In this document: piece by piece, positions 7,275-13,883 of the stretch | How positions within the stretch are numbered: position 1 is the first letter of the stretch | How the letters are laid out: each line of letters starts with the position of its first letter | Assembly (NCBI GenBank): GCA_937888765.1 | Contig: CALASU010000036.1 | Span: forward strand, 1 to 24,585 | Reading direction: 5' to 3' | DNA length: 24,585 bases | Origin: an uncultured Clostridia bacterium | Lineage (GTDB): Bacteria; Bacillota; Clostridia; Lachnospirales; Anaerotignaceae | Translations under genes and position numbers: made by a program | Notes under the pieces: generated by a model | What the model saw: only the letters and a program-made list of their open reading frames with translations | Database searches by the model: none | Told to the model about the DNA's origin: nothing

Positions 7275-7294
7275 CCGTGGGGCTCTGCCCCACA
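7275..7294 (+). repeat. Single-hairpin relative of the modular repeat, in the aminopeptidase 5' UTR
   Basis: GTGGGG-CTCT-GCCCCAC with flanking AAAACC is nearly the same as the first hairpin of repeat copy B (16745-16766). The two differ by one base pair that changes on both sides of the stem (G-C to A-T). Only this module is present. It would lie at the very 5' end of the aminopeptidase mRNA, just before the ribosome binding site. Confidence 0.7.
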
Positions 7295-7315
7295 ATAATG
7301 AAAGGAGAAAATGAC

Positions 7316-8431
7316 ATGGACGAAAGAATCAAGACCCTCGCACATAACCTTGTGCATTATTCCTGCCGCCTCGAAAAAGGCGAAAAGGTATGGATTTCCT
7401 GCAACGGCATTCACCCTATGCCTCTGGTAAAGCAGATTATCAAAGAAGTTTATAAAGTAGGTGCGATCCCCTTTGTAAAGCTGATGACAAACTCCCTCGA
7501 CCGCGAACTGCTGCTGGGTGCAACAGAAGAACAGCAGAGAATGCAGGCAGAGGTTGACTGCCAGCTGATGAAACAGATGGATGCTTTCATTGGTGTTCGC
7601 GGGGAAGATAACCTCACAGAACAGTATGATGTACCCACAGAAAAAATCGACCTGCAGAACCGCTTTTATGATGATCCCGTACATCATCAGATCCGTGTGC
7701 CCCATACAAAATGGGTGGTACTGCGCTACCCCACAAACTCCATGGCACAGGCGGCCAAAACCTCTCTGGAGGACTTTGAAGACTTCTATTTCAACGTATG
7801 CAATCTGGACTACGGCAAAATGAGCAAGGCAATGGACAGCCTTGTAGAACTGATGAACCGTACAGACAAGGTGCGCCTGGTGGCGAAGGATACAGACATT
7901 TCCTTCTCTATTAAGGATATCCCCGCAAAAAAATGTGCAGGCGGCTGCAATATCCCCGACGGTGAAGTATACACTGCACCCGTCCGTGATTCCATCAACG
8001 GCGTAATCACATACAACACCCCCTCCGAATGCAACGGCTTTACCTTTGAAAATGTAAAACTGACATTCAAAGACGGTAAAATTGTAGACTGCGACGGCAA
8101 CGACAAGGAACGTCTGGAAAAGGTATTTAATACAGACGAGGGCGCAAGATATGTGGGCGAATTTGCAATCGGTGTAAACCCCTATATCACAAAACCCATG
8201 AACAATATTCTGTTTGATGAAAAAATCGCAGGCTCTATCCACTTTACCCCCGGCAACTGCTACGATGATGCTTACAACGGCAATCATTCCGCGATTCACT
8301 GGGATCTGGTGCTGATCATGACACCCGAATACGGCGGCGGCGAAATCTGGTTCGATGATGTGCTGATCCGCAAAGACGGTATCTTTGTGATCCCCGAACT
8401 GGAATGCCTGAACCCCGAAAATCTGAAATAA
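7316..8431 (+). CDS. M29 family aminopeptidase
   Basis: This 371-residue cytosolic metallo-aminopeptidase is of the AmpS/AmpT (M29, thermophilic aminopeptidase) family, removing N-terminal residues from peptides with two metal ions. Metal-ligand segments are visible in order: VGEFAIG, LFDEKIAGSIHF, then SAIHWDL, giving Glu, Glu, His, His and Asp, plus the tyrosine in CYDD. I take the ATG at 7316, which has an AAAGGAGAA site seven bases upstream and starts MDERIKTLAHNLV; an upstream ATG in frame has no such site and would overlap the 5' hairpin. The gene is monocistronic with its own promoter and terminator. Confidence 0.93.
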   Translation: MDERIKTLAHNLVHYSCRLEKGEKVWISCNGIHPMPLVKQIIKEVYKVGAIPFVKLMTNSLDRELLLGATEEQQRMQAEVDCQLMKQMDAFIGVRGEDNLTEQYDVPTEKIDLQNRFYDDPVHHQIRVPHTKWVVLRYPTNSMAQAAKTSLEDFEDFYFNVCNLDYGKMSKAMDSLVELMNRTDKVRLVAKDTDISFSIKDIPAKKCAGGCNIPDGEVYTAPVRDSINGVITYNTPSECNGFTFENVKLTFKDGKIVDCDGNDKERLEKVFNTDEGARYVGEFAIGVNPYITKPMNNILFDEKIAGSIHFTPGNCYDDAYNGNHSAIHWDLVLIMTPEYGGGEIWFDDVLIRKDGIFVIPELECLNPENLK

Positions 8432-8440
8432 ACCAAAAAA

Positions 8441-8483
8441 GAACAGCAGAAACATACGTTTCTGCTGTTCTTGTCTTTTTTTG
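8441..8483 (+). terminator. Terminator of the aminopeptidase
   Basis: A 13-bp perfect stem (8441-8453 with 8458-8470) and a four-base loop, followed by TTGTCTTTTTTTG. The T-tract overlaps the -35 box of the next promoter. Confidence 0.92.
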
Positions 8484-8499
8484 TCATCTGTGTTAAAAT
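8471..8499 (+). promoter_or_regulatory. Promoter of the putative toxin mRNA
   Basis: TTGTCT (8471-8476), 17-bp spacer, TAAAAT (8494-8499). Confidence 0.65.
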
Positions 8500-8537
8500 A
8501 CACTCCGGAACAACCGTGTTACAGGGCGGACTGACCT

Positions 8538-8564
8538 CATTTTATTCCATATAGAATGGGGGTG
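8538..8564 (+). promoter_or_regulatory. Hairpin that would sequester the toxin ribosome binding site
   Basis: Bases 8538-8547 can pair with 8554-8564, with one bulged G and several G-U pairs, around a six-base loop. This buries the GGGGG Shine-Dalgarno run (8558-8562). Such occlusion is typical of type I toxin mRNAs. Confidence 0.5.
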
Positions 8565-8570
8565 ATGCAA

Positions 8571-8654
8571 ATGAAATTTGACTTTAAGGATTTGATGTCT
8601 TTCGGGACTTTCATTCTTTCATTACTGACATTCATTTTTATGAATTTAAAGTAA
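8571..8654 (+). CDS. Putative type I toxin, small hydrophobic holin-like peptide (27 aa)
   Basis: The peptide reads MKFDFKDLMSFGTFILSLLT and then FIFMNLK. It is one hydrophobic membrane-spanning helix with a short charged N-terminus and a final lysine. The LMxFGxFIxxLLTFI pattern is what I know from the putative holin-like toxins (Hol_Tox) and TxpA-like type I toxins of Firmicutes, which depolarise or damage the membrane. A strong GGGGGTG site precedes the ATG at 8571; in-frame ATGs at 8556 and 8565 are also possible. It has its own promoter, a structured 3' UTR and a terminator, and a likely antisense promoter lies just downstream. The family assignment rests on pattern only. Confidence 0.6.
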   Translation: MKFDFKDLMSFGTFILSLLTFIFMNLK

Positions 8655-8757
8655 ATTTCTGAGCATAGAGACCATCCCTGAAACTTTGGCGAGCGGATGA
8701 GATGGAATCTCTGTCTAATTCCCAGGTCAACCCACCTTGTGGGCGGTTGTTTCTTTT
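8655..8757 (-). ncRNA. Putative antisense RNA antitoxin
   Basis: A promoter on the minus strand (8763-8791) would start an RNA near 8757 running back through the toxin mRNA's 3' UTR. The overlapped part contains a large stem, AGAGACCATCC paired with GGATGAGATGG...TCTCT (about 8667-8712). Convergent overlap of this kind is the known arrangement for TxpA/RatA-type pairs. The 3' end is not defined by a clear terminator, so the left boundary is arbitrary. Confidence 0.4.
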
Positions 8758-8763
8758 CTTTTA
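8725..8763 (+). terminator. Terminator of the putative toxin mRNA
   Basis: CAACC...GGTTG with an inner CCCAC/GTGGG alternative (about 8728-8749) is followed by TTTCTTTTCTTTT. Confidence 0.6.
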
Positions 8764-8791
8764 TTATGTGCCATTTCTTCAAAAATTGCAA
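8763..8791 (-). promoter_or_regulatory. Putative antitoxin RNA promoter
   Basis: On the minus strand: TTGCAA (8791-8786), 17-bp spacer, CATAAT (8768-8763). There is no protein-coding gene for it to serve on this strand, which supports an antisense RNA. Confidence 0.5.
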
Positions 8792-8809
8792 GCCTTTTCT
8801 TTCTATCCG

Positions 8810-8839
8810 TTGACAGAAAGCACAAAAATATAGTAAAAT
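8810..8839 (+). promoter_or_regulatory. Promoter of the metG operon
   Basis: Consensus TTGACA (8810-8815), 18-bp spacer, TAAAAT (8834-8839), immediately before the T-box leader. Confidence 0.8.
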
Positions 8840-8845
8840 GCAAGA

Positions 8846-9132
8846 ATATGGAACAACAGCTATGAAAAGGAGAGTACGCTGTTCGCTCTGCTACAGAGAG
8901 CCTCGTTTGCTGGAAAGAGGTGCAGATGCAGCCGCCGAAAATGACCTTGGAGCTTCGCCCCGACCCCCTGCCCTTTGGCAGACCTTAGGCGGCGACGGGT
9001 ACGCCCGTTATCGCGTGTGAGTAACGCTTATTCTGTTTACTCGATAAGGTTTTTTCCGTGAGGAAGAAACGAAGTTAGGTGGTAACACGGCAATTTTGTC
9101 CGTCCTTTCATATGAAGGACGGACTTTTTTAA
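8846..9132 (+). promoter_or_regulatory. T-box riboswitch, methionine-specific, with terminator
   Basis: This leader senses uncharged tRNA and lets metG be transcribed when methionyl-tRNA is low. The specifier region reads CCGAAAATGACCTTGGAGC, with the ATG (Met) codon at 8941-8943. The conserved T-box TTAGGTGGTAACACGG is at 9075-9090. Its TGGT (9080-9083) can pair with ACCA of a tRNA whose discriminator is A, as in tRNA-Met. The terminator is a GTCCGTCCTT stem at 9098-9126 followed by six T residues; the antiterminator would use the T-box bases. A further hairpin, GCCCAAAAATC/GATTTTGGGC at 9134-9167, lies between the terminator and the start codon. Confidence 0.93.
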
Positions 9133-9195
9133 GCCCAAAAATCCGTTTGCAGAAGCAGATTTTGGGCAATCATATAAGAAAAAGGAGAGATTTTT

Positions 9196-11187
9196 GTGGC
9201 AAAAGAAAAATTCTATATCACCACACCCATTTACTACCCCAGTGATAAACTGCACATCGGTCATTCCTACTGCACAGTAGCAACTGACACAATGGCACGT
9301 TATAAAAGACTGCGCGGATATGATGTTATGTTCCTGACAGGTACAGACGAACACGGTCAGAAGATCGAACGTATTGCAAACGGTCAGGGTATGACACCCA
9401 AAGCATACACAGACAAAGTTGTAGCAGGCATCAAAGAACTGTGGAAACTGATGGAAATTTCCTATGACAGATTCATCCGTACAACAGATGACTACCACAT
9501 CAAAGCAGTACAGAAAATCTTCAAACAGCTGTACGATCAGGGCGATATTTACAAATCCTCCTACGAAGGTTGGTACTGCACACCCTGTGAATCCTTCTTC
9601 ACAGAAACACAGCTGAAGGACGGCAAATGTCCCGACTGCGGCAGAGATGTAGAACTGCTGAAAGAAGAAAGCTACTTCTTCCGTCTGTCCAAATACGGCA
9701 ACAAGATCATCGAATATTATGAAAAGAACCCCGAATTCCTGCAGCCCAACACACGCCAGAACGAAATGATCAACAACTTCCTGAAACCCGGTCTGGAAGA
9801 TCTGGCTGTTTCCCGTACTTCCTTCAAATGGGGCGTACCTGTAGAATTTGACCCCGGTCACATCGTATACGTTTGGATCGATGCGCTGTCCAACTATATC
9901 ACTGCTATGGGTTACGGCAGCGACAACGATGCAGACTATCAGAAATACTGGCCCGCAGATGTACACGTTGTAGGTAAGGAAATCGTACGTTTCCACGCAA
10001 TCATCTGGCCCGCGATGCTGATGGCTCTGGATATGCCTCTGCCTAAGAAAGTATTCGGTCACGGCTGGCTGGTAATCAACGGCGGCAAAATGTCCAAATC
10101 CGTTGGTAACGTAGTTGACCCTGTTGTTCTGTGCGAAAAATACGGTGTAGACGCGATTCGTTACTTCCTGCTGAGAGAAATCGCTTTCGGTCAGGACGGT
10201 AACTTCACAAACGAAGCACTGATTCAGAGAATCAACTCCGATCTGGCAAACGACCTGGGCAACCTGGTTTCCAGAACTTGCGGTATGATCGAAAAATACT
10301 TCGGCGGCAAACTGCCCGCAGAAAGAACAGAAACAGAATTCGACGCAGATCTGAAAGCTGTTGCTGCTGCAGCAATCCCCGTTGTAGAAGAAAAAATGGA
10401 CAACATGCTGTTCTCCGACGCACTGGTTGAAATCTGGAACGTGATCCGTCGTACAAACAAATATATCGACGAAACACAGCCCTGGGTACTGTGCAAGGAC
10501 GAAGCAAGAAAAGCAGAACTGGCAAATGCTCTGTACAATGTTGCAGAAGCAATCCGTATCGTATCCATTCTGATTCAGCCTTTCATGCCTCTGACACCCG
10601 GCAAGATCTGGGAACAGCTGAACATTCCTGCAGAAATGACAGAATGGGAAAGCACAAAAACATGGGGCATTCTGCCTGCAGAACTGGCTGTACAGAAAGG
10701 CGAAACACTGTTCCCTCGTATCGACATGAAGAAGGAACTGGCTGAACTGGAAGCAGCAATCAAAGCATCTCAGGCAACTGCAGTTGCTAACCAGGGCAAA
10801 AAAGAAGAAGAACCCAAAAAAGAAGAAAAACCCGCACATGACGAACCCGAATACCCCGCAGAAATCACAATTGACGACTTCTGCAAGGTACAGCTGAAAG
10901 TGGGCGAAGTAATCGCGAGTGACGAAGTGAAAAAATCCAAAAAACTGCTGAGAAACGTAGTAAAATTCGGCGAAGAAGAAAGAGTCATCTTCTCCGGTAT
11001 CAAAGATGCATATGCTCCCGGCGAACTGGTAGGCAAACGCGTCGTTGTTGCTTACAACCTGGCTCCCAGAAAAATGATGGGCGAAATGAGCTACGGCATG
11101 ATCCTGTGTGCAGAAGACAGCAACGGCAAACTGTCTGTACTGACAACAGATGACAAAGACTTTGAAAGCGGCAGCGCAATCAGCTGA
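9196..11187 (+). CDS. metG: Methionyl-tRNA synthetase with C-terminal tRNA-binding domain
   Basis: This 663-residue enzyme attaches methionine to tRNA-Met for initiation and elongation. The class I signatures are HIGH at residues 20-23 (KLHIGHSYC) and KMSKS near 298-302. The zinc knuckle in the connective peptide is CTPCESFF...CPDCG (about residues 130-150). After a Lys/Glu-rich linker near residue 540 comes a C-terminal Trbp111/EMAPII-like OB domain (TIDDFCKVQLKVGEVIASDEVKKSKKLLRN), used for dimerisation and tRNA binding. The start is GTG at 9196 with AAAGGAGAG upstream. It is controlled by the Met T-box and followed eight bases later by tatD. Confidence 0.98.
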   Translation: MAKEKFYITTPIYYPSDKLHIGHSYCTVATDTMARYKRLRGYDVMFLTGTDEHGQKIERIANGQGMTPKAYTDKVVAGIKELWKLMEISYDRFIRTTDDYHIKAVQKIFKQLYDQGDIYKSSYEGWYCTPCESFFTETQLKDGKCPDCGRDVELLKEESYFFRLSKYGNKIIEYYEKNPEFLQPNTRQNEMINNFLKPGLEDLAVSRTSFKWGVPVEFDPGHIVYVWIDALSNYITAMGYGSDNDADYQKYWPADVHVVGKEIVRFHAIIWPAMLMALDMPLPKKVFGHGWLVINGGKMSKSVGNVVDPVVLCEKYGVDAIRYFLLREIAFGQDGNFTNEALIQRINSDLANDLGNLVSRTCGMIEKYFGGKLPAERTETEFDADLKAVAAAAIPVVEEKMDNMLFSDALVEIWNVIRRTNKYIDETQPWVLCKDEARKAELANALYNVAEAIRIVSILIQPFMPLTPGKIWEQLNIPAEMTEWESTKTWGILPAELAVQKGETLFPRIDMKKELAELEAAIKASQATAVANQGKKEEEPKKEEKPAHDEPEYPAEITIDDFCKVQLKVGEVIASDEVKKSKKLLRNVVKFGEEERVIFSGIKDAYAPGELVGKRVVVAYNLAPRKMMGEMSYGMILCAEDSNGKLSVLTTDDKDFESGSAIS

Positions 11188-11195
11188 TTTTTAAA

Positions 11196-11960
11196 ATGAA
11201 ATATTTTGAATCTCACGCACATTATGACGATCGCAGATTCAGAGAAGACAGAGAGGAGCTCCTTCGGGAGCTTCTCCCTGCTTCCGGGGTCAGTCATGTC
11301 ATCAATATCGGCTGTGATGTGAAAAGTTCTGAAATGAGCATCCGTCTTGCCAATAAATATGACTATATCTACGCTGCCGTTGGCGTACACCCCCATGAAC
11401 TGTATGATATGTCTTCCCAGACCATCGAAAAACTGAGAGAATTGAGCAAACACAAAAAAGTGGTTGCCATCGGCGAAATCGGTCTGGATTATCATTATGA
11501 TACACACCCCAGAGAATACCAGCGTTTCTGGTTCATTCAGCAGCTCAGACTGGCAGAGGAAACAGGGCTTCCCGTTGTGATCCATTCCCGCGAAGCCTCT
11601 CAGGATACCTTTGATATCATCGAACGTACAAAGGTACGCCGCGGCTCTATCCACTGCTATTCCGGCTCTGCACAGATGGCACTGGATTATGCAAAGATGG
11701 GCTTCCATATCGGCGTTGGCGGCGTGGTAACCTTCCCCAATGCCAAAAAGCTGATCGAGGTGGTAGAAGCTGTACCAATCGAAAAAATTCTGATTGAAAC
11801 AGACTGCCCCTACCTTGCTCCCGCCCCCAACAGAGGCAAACGCAATGACTCCAGAAATCTGCAGTATATCGTAGAAAAGATTGCAGAAATCAAAAATATG
11901 ACACCCGAAGAGGTGGCAGAAATTACTGCACAGAATGCAAAAGACGTATTTTTTAAATAA
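11196..11960 (+). CDS. TatD family metal-dependent hydrolase (DNase)
   Basis: This 254-residue TIM-barrel hydrolase belongs to the TatD family (3'-5' DNase or phosphodiesterase, YabD in B. subtilis). Metal-ligand motifs occur in order: the N-terminal SHAHYDD, GEIGLDYHYD with the bridging Glu, VVIHSRE, SIHCYSGS and ETDCPYLAP. The length is typical. Its ATG comes eight bases after the metG stop and has no good Shine-Dalgarno site of its own, so it probably relies on translational coupling with metG and on the T-box. The metG-tatD-3D protein order is as in Bacillus. Confidence 0.94.
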   Translation: MKYFESHAHYDDRRFREDREELLRELLPASGVSHVINIGCDVKSSEMSIRLANKYDYIYAAVGVHPHELYDMSSQTIEKLRELSKHKKVVAIGEIGLDYHYDTHPREYQRFWFIQQLRLAEETGLPVVIHSREASQDTFDIIERTKVRRGSIHCYSGSAQMALDYAKMGFHIGVGGVVTFPNAKKLIEVVEAVPIEKILIETDCPYLAPAPNRGKRNDSRNLQYIVEKIAEIKNMTPEEVAEITAQNAKDVFFK

Positions 11961-11984
11961 TTGTTCTTATTTTTTTAAAAAAGG

Positions 11985-12013
11985 TTGCATAATTGTTACA
12001 AATGTGTTAATAT
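11985..12013 (+). promoter_or_regulatory. Promoter of the 3D-domain gene leader
   Basis: TTGCAT (11985-11990), 17-bp spacer, TAATAT (12008-12013). It predicts a leader of about 265 nt. Confidence 0.7.
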
Positions 12014-12019
12014 ATTTAA

Positions 12020-12284
12020 TGTAGTAGGGATAAGGGTATATCTGCATAGATATATCCTTATCTTTTGCAGCGAAGTTGTTAATACTGTATACAAACAATC
12101 CGCTGCATAGCAGTTAACAGAAACACTATGCGGAAGTGACGACTCCCCGTATAACCAACTGCGACCGTCCCCCATTCACGGACGGTAAAAGGCATCTATC
12201 TAATGTCTATCATATAATAACGAGAGGAACGAACCCCTGCCCCTTTCCCACAAAATCGGCAGCAGGCGTTCAAGGAGGAAAAAA
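12020..12284 (+). promoter_or_regulatory. Long structured 5' leader of unknown class
   Basis: Visible elements are listed in order. A 15-bp hairpin at 12029-12060 (GATAAGG...CCTTATC) is followed by TCTTTTGC and might terminate weakly. GCAGCG (12067-12072) can pair with CGCTGC (12100-12105). That same segment can instead pair downstream in CCGCTGCATAG/CTATGCGG (12099-12132), so the two stems exclude each other. ACCGTCC/GGACGGT forms a stem at about 12164-12186. GAACG...CCTGC pairs with GCAGGCGTTC just before the AAGGAGG site (about 12228-12271). I could not match it to any riboswitch family I know, including ydaO/c-di-AMP. Two alternative stems plus one beside the ribosome site suggest regulation. 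Confidence 0.5.
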
Positions 12285-13148
12285 ATGAAAACACATCTTA
12301 GAGTACTTGCTATCGTGGTATTTATATTGGCAATCGGCTGCGGCACAGCATCTGCTTACAACAAAACAAATATGCAATCTGTAGTCATCGACATTGACGG
12401 CGCGCCCCGTATGGTTTCCACAGAAAAGGAAACAATCGGCGAACTGCTGGAAGAACTGGAAAATACAATCGACACAAACTATTTTCTGGAAAATGCAGAA
12501 GAAAGCGATCCCATCGAATCCATGATGACCATTTCTCTGACTTCTGTCACAGAAAAAACAGTAGCATCTACAGAAACCGTTCCTTTCAAAACAGTGGAAC
12601 GCAAAAATGATCTGATGAACTACGGCGAAAAACGCGTCGTACAGGAAGGCAAAAACGGTGAAAAATCCGTTATCAGCAAAGAAATCTATCACGGCAGTGA
12701 ACTGATCAGCACAAAATTTGTAGAAGAAAAGATCATCACACCCGCAACAGATAAAATCATAGAAATCGGTACAAGAAAGGAAGAACCCAAAAAGGCAGAA
12801 CCTGTAAAGGCTTCCCATTCTTCCAAACCTTCTAGCAATTCCAAAAACGTGATCAACGGCAAGGAATATTCCAAAGTGCTGAAAGTAAAGGCAACCGCAT
12901 ATACACCTTATGACAGCGGCTGCACAGGCATGACCTACAGCGGCACAAGAGCAGGCTTTGGTACGATTGCCGTAGACCCTAAGGTAATCCCTCTGGGTAC
13001 AAAAATCTATATCCCCGGCTATGGCGTAGGTACTGCACTGGATACAGGCGGTGCTATTAAAGGCAATAAAATCGACGTCTGCTATATGACAAAAGGCGAA
13101 GCCTTTAACTGGGGCGTTAAAAATCTGAATATTTATATTTTGAAATAA
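12285..13148 (+). CDS. Exported 3D-domain protein with DUF348 and G5-type domains (YabE/RpfB-like)
   Basis: This 287-residue secreted or anchored protein starts with a signal peptide or membrane anchor (MKTHLRVLAIVVFILAIGCG, cut likely after about residue 25). A DUF348-like segment follows (VVIDIDGAPRMVSTEKETIGELLEEL, about 32-65). A G5-like domain spans about 80-160 (ETVPFKTVERKNDLMNYGEKRVVQEGKNGEK). After a Ser/Lys-rich linker comes the C-terminal 3D domain (about 195-287), with AVDPKVIPLGTKIYIPGYG and DTGGAIKGNKIDVCY supplying the conserved aspartates. Related proteins act on peptidoglycan as lytic or remodelling enzymes. The AAGGAGG site is excellent. Its own promoter and leader, rather than the T-box, probably govern it. 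Confidence 0.93.
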   Translation: MKTHLRVLAIVVFILAIGCGTASAYNKTNMQSVVIDIDGAPRMVSTEKETIGELLEELENTIDTNYFLENAEESDPIESMMTISLTSVTEKTVASTETVPFKTVERKNDLMNYGEKRVVQEGKNGEKSVISKEIYHGSELISTKFVEEKIITPATDKIIEIGTRKEEPKKAEPVKASHSSKPSSNSKNVINGKEYSKVLKVKATAYTPYDSGCTGMTYSGTRAGFGTIAVDPKVIPLGTKIYIPGYGVGTALDTGGAIKGNKIDVCYMTKGEAFNWGVKNLNIYILK

Positions 13149-13193
13149 GTTTGATTGCGTAAAATCAATTTTCCATAAAATCTTTTACCACGA

Positions 13194-13232
13194 AAAAAGA
13201 GGGTATCCAAGCGGATGCCCTCTTTGCTTTTT
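13194..13232 (+). terminator. Terminator of the 3D-domain gene
   Basis: A GAGGGTATCC/GGATGCCCTC stem (one G-U pair) with A-run before and TTTGCTTTTT after. Three tandem copies of GTATTTA/G follow at 13234-13254. Confidence 0.85.
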
Positions 13233-13262
13233 CGTATTTAGTATTTAGTATTTGTTTTTTGT

Positions 13263-13739
13263 TTATCTGGCATTTACCTTTCCGGAAAGGGTTTCCATTT
13301 CCACCCGCACAACGCCTGTCATATCCATTTTGGGCAGGATGTACTCATCTGAATCCTTGAAGGATGCAGGTGCATATTTCTTTGCAATCAGCTGCAGCGC
13401 ATGATATTTTTCTTCTCTGTCCTCCAGAATCACAGCCTTCCCTTCTGCAATGGCACTTTCATAGCGGTGGGTATAATTTTCTCCGTCCACATAGCTGGAA
13501 GCCACAAAATTCATGCAGACCTTTGCATTTTCACGGATATTGTTCAGCTTTCTGCCTTCCAGTGCACAATGGAAATAAATCACATCGCCGTCGATTACAT
13601 GGGAAACGGCTACCCCATAGGGCTGCCCCTCTTTGTCAGCTGTCATCAGAATACCAAATTCTGCTTTTTCAATAATTTCTCTTGCGGTTTCTTCGGAAAC
13701 CAGTCTGTCTTTTCTTCTCATAGGATGTCCTTGTTTCAT
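13263..13739 (-). CDS. Pyridoxamine 5'-phosphate oxidase family flavoprotein (NimA-like)
   Basis: This 158-residue protein has the split-barrel FMN-binding fold of the Nim/PNPOx-like family, found in flavin reductases and 5-nitroimidazole resistance proteins. The opening MRRKDRLVSEE, FGILMTADKEGQPYGVAVSHV, IYFHCALEGRKLNNIRENAKVCMNFV is characteristic. True activity on nitroimidazoles cannot be inferred; most homologues are general flavin enzymes. I start it at the ATG at 13739, with GAAGGGAG about ten bases before it, rather than at the much longer upstream frame, which would run through the copper operator region. It is divergent from csoR, and its putative promoter (13765-13793) is about 25 bp from the nearer CsoR site. 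Confidence 0.88.
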   Translation of the reverse strand: MKQGHPMRRKDRLVSEETAREIIEKAEFGILMTADKEGQPYGVAVSHVIDGDVIYFHCALEGRKLNNIRENAKVCMNFVASSYVDGENYTHRYESAIAEGKAVILEDREEKYHALQLIAKKYAPASFKDSDEYILPKMDMTGVVRVEMETLSGKVNAR

Positions 13740-13764
13740 ATTCACATCGCTCCCTTCTTTTTTC

Positions 13765-13793
13765 AGTCTAACACAGCTGTTTTGCAGATACAA
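13765..13793 (-). promoter_or_regulatory. Possible promoter of the Nim-like gene
   Basis: On the minus strand: TTGTAT (13793-13788), 17-bp spacer, TAGACT (13770-13765). The boxes are imperfect. Confidence 0.4.
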
Positions 13794-13809
13794 GGATATA
13801 AATTCCATC

Positions 13810-13838
13810 TTGACAGATACCCCCACGGGGTATATAGT
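13810..13838 (+). promoter_or_regulatory. Promoter of the csoR-copA operon
   Basis: Consensus TTGACA (13810-13815), 17-bp spacer, TATAGT (13833-13838). The first CsoR-type palindrome fills the spacer. Confidence 0.85.
13817..13833. promoter_or_regulatory. CsoR-type operator 1
   Basis: ATACCCCCACGGGGTAT, a G/C-tract palindrome matching the CsoR site type of B. subtilis copZA, lies between the -35 and -10 boxes. Confidence 0.85.
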
Positions 13839-13846
13839 ATAGAAAA

Positions 13847-13863
13847 ATACCCTATGGGGGTAT
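13847..13863. promoter_or_regulatory. CsoR-type operator 2
   Basis: ATACCCTATGGGGGTAT lies just past the expected transcription start, 30 bp centre to centre from operator 1, which puts both on the same DNA face. Confidence 0.82.
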
Positions 13864-13883
13864 CTGGAGTATAGGAGGTATAT

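Noticed and set aside
7265..8503. A 412-codon frame opposite the aminopeptidase
   Set aside because: Composition is a codon-use shadow and it runs through a strong terminator and promoter of the plus strand.
8537..8791. An 84-codon minus-strand frame over the putative toxin locus
   Set aside because: It has no family pattern and covers the toxin gene, its terminator and the antisense promoter; an antisense RNA explains this strand better.
9037..10839. A 600-codon frame on the minus strand opposite metG
   Set aside because: It is extremely Cys/Phe-rich because ACA and GCA codons of metG read as TGT and TGC on the other strand. MetRS motifs on the plus strand are complete.
12020..12284. ydaO-type c-di-AMP riboswitch before the 3D-domain gene
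   Set aside because: Expected by analogy, but the GACGGGGGAACCCA-type core and other conserved blocks are not present on either strand.
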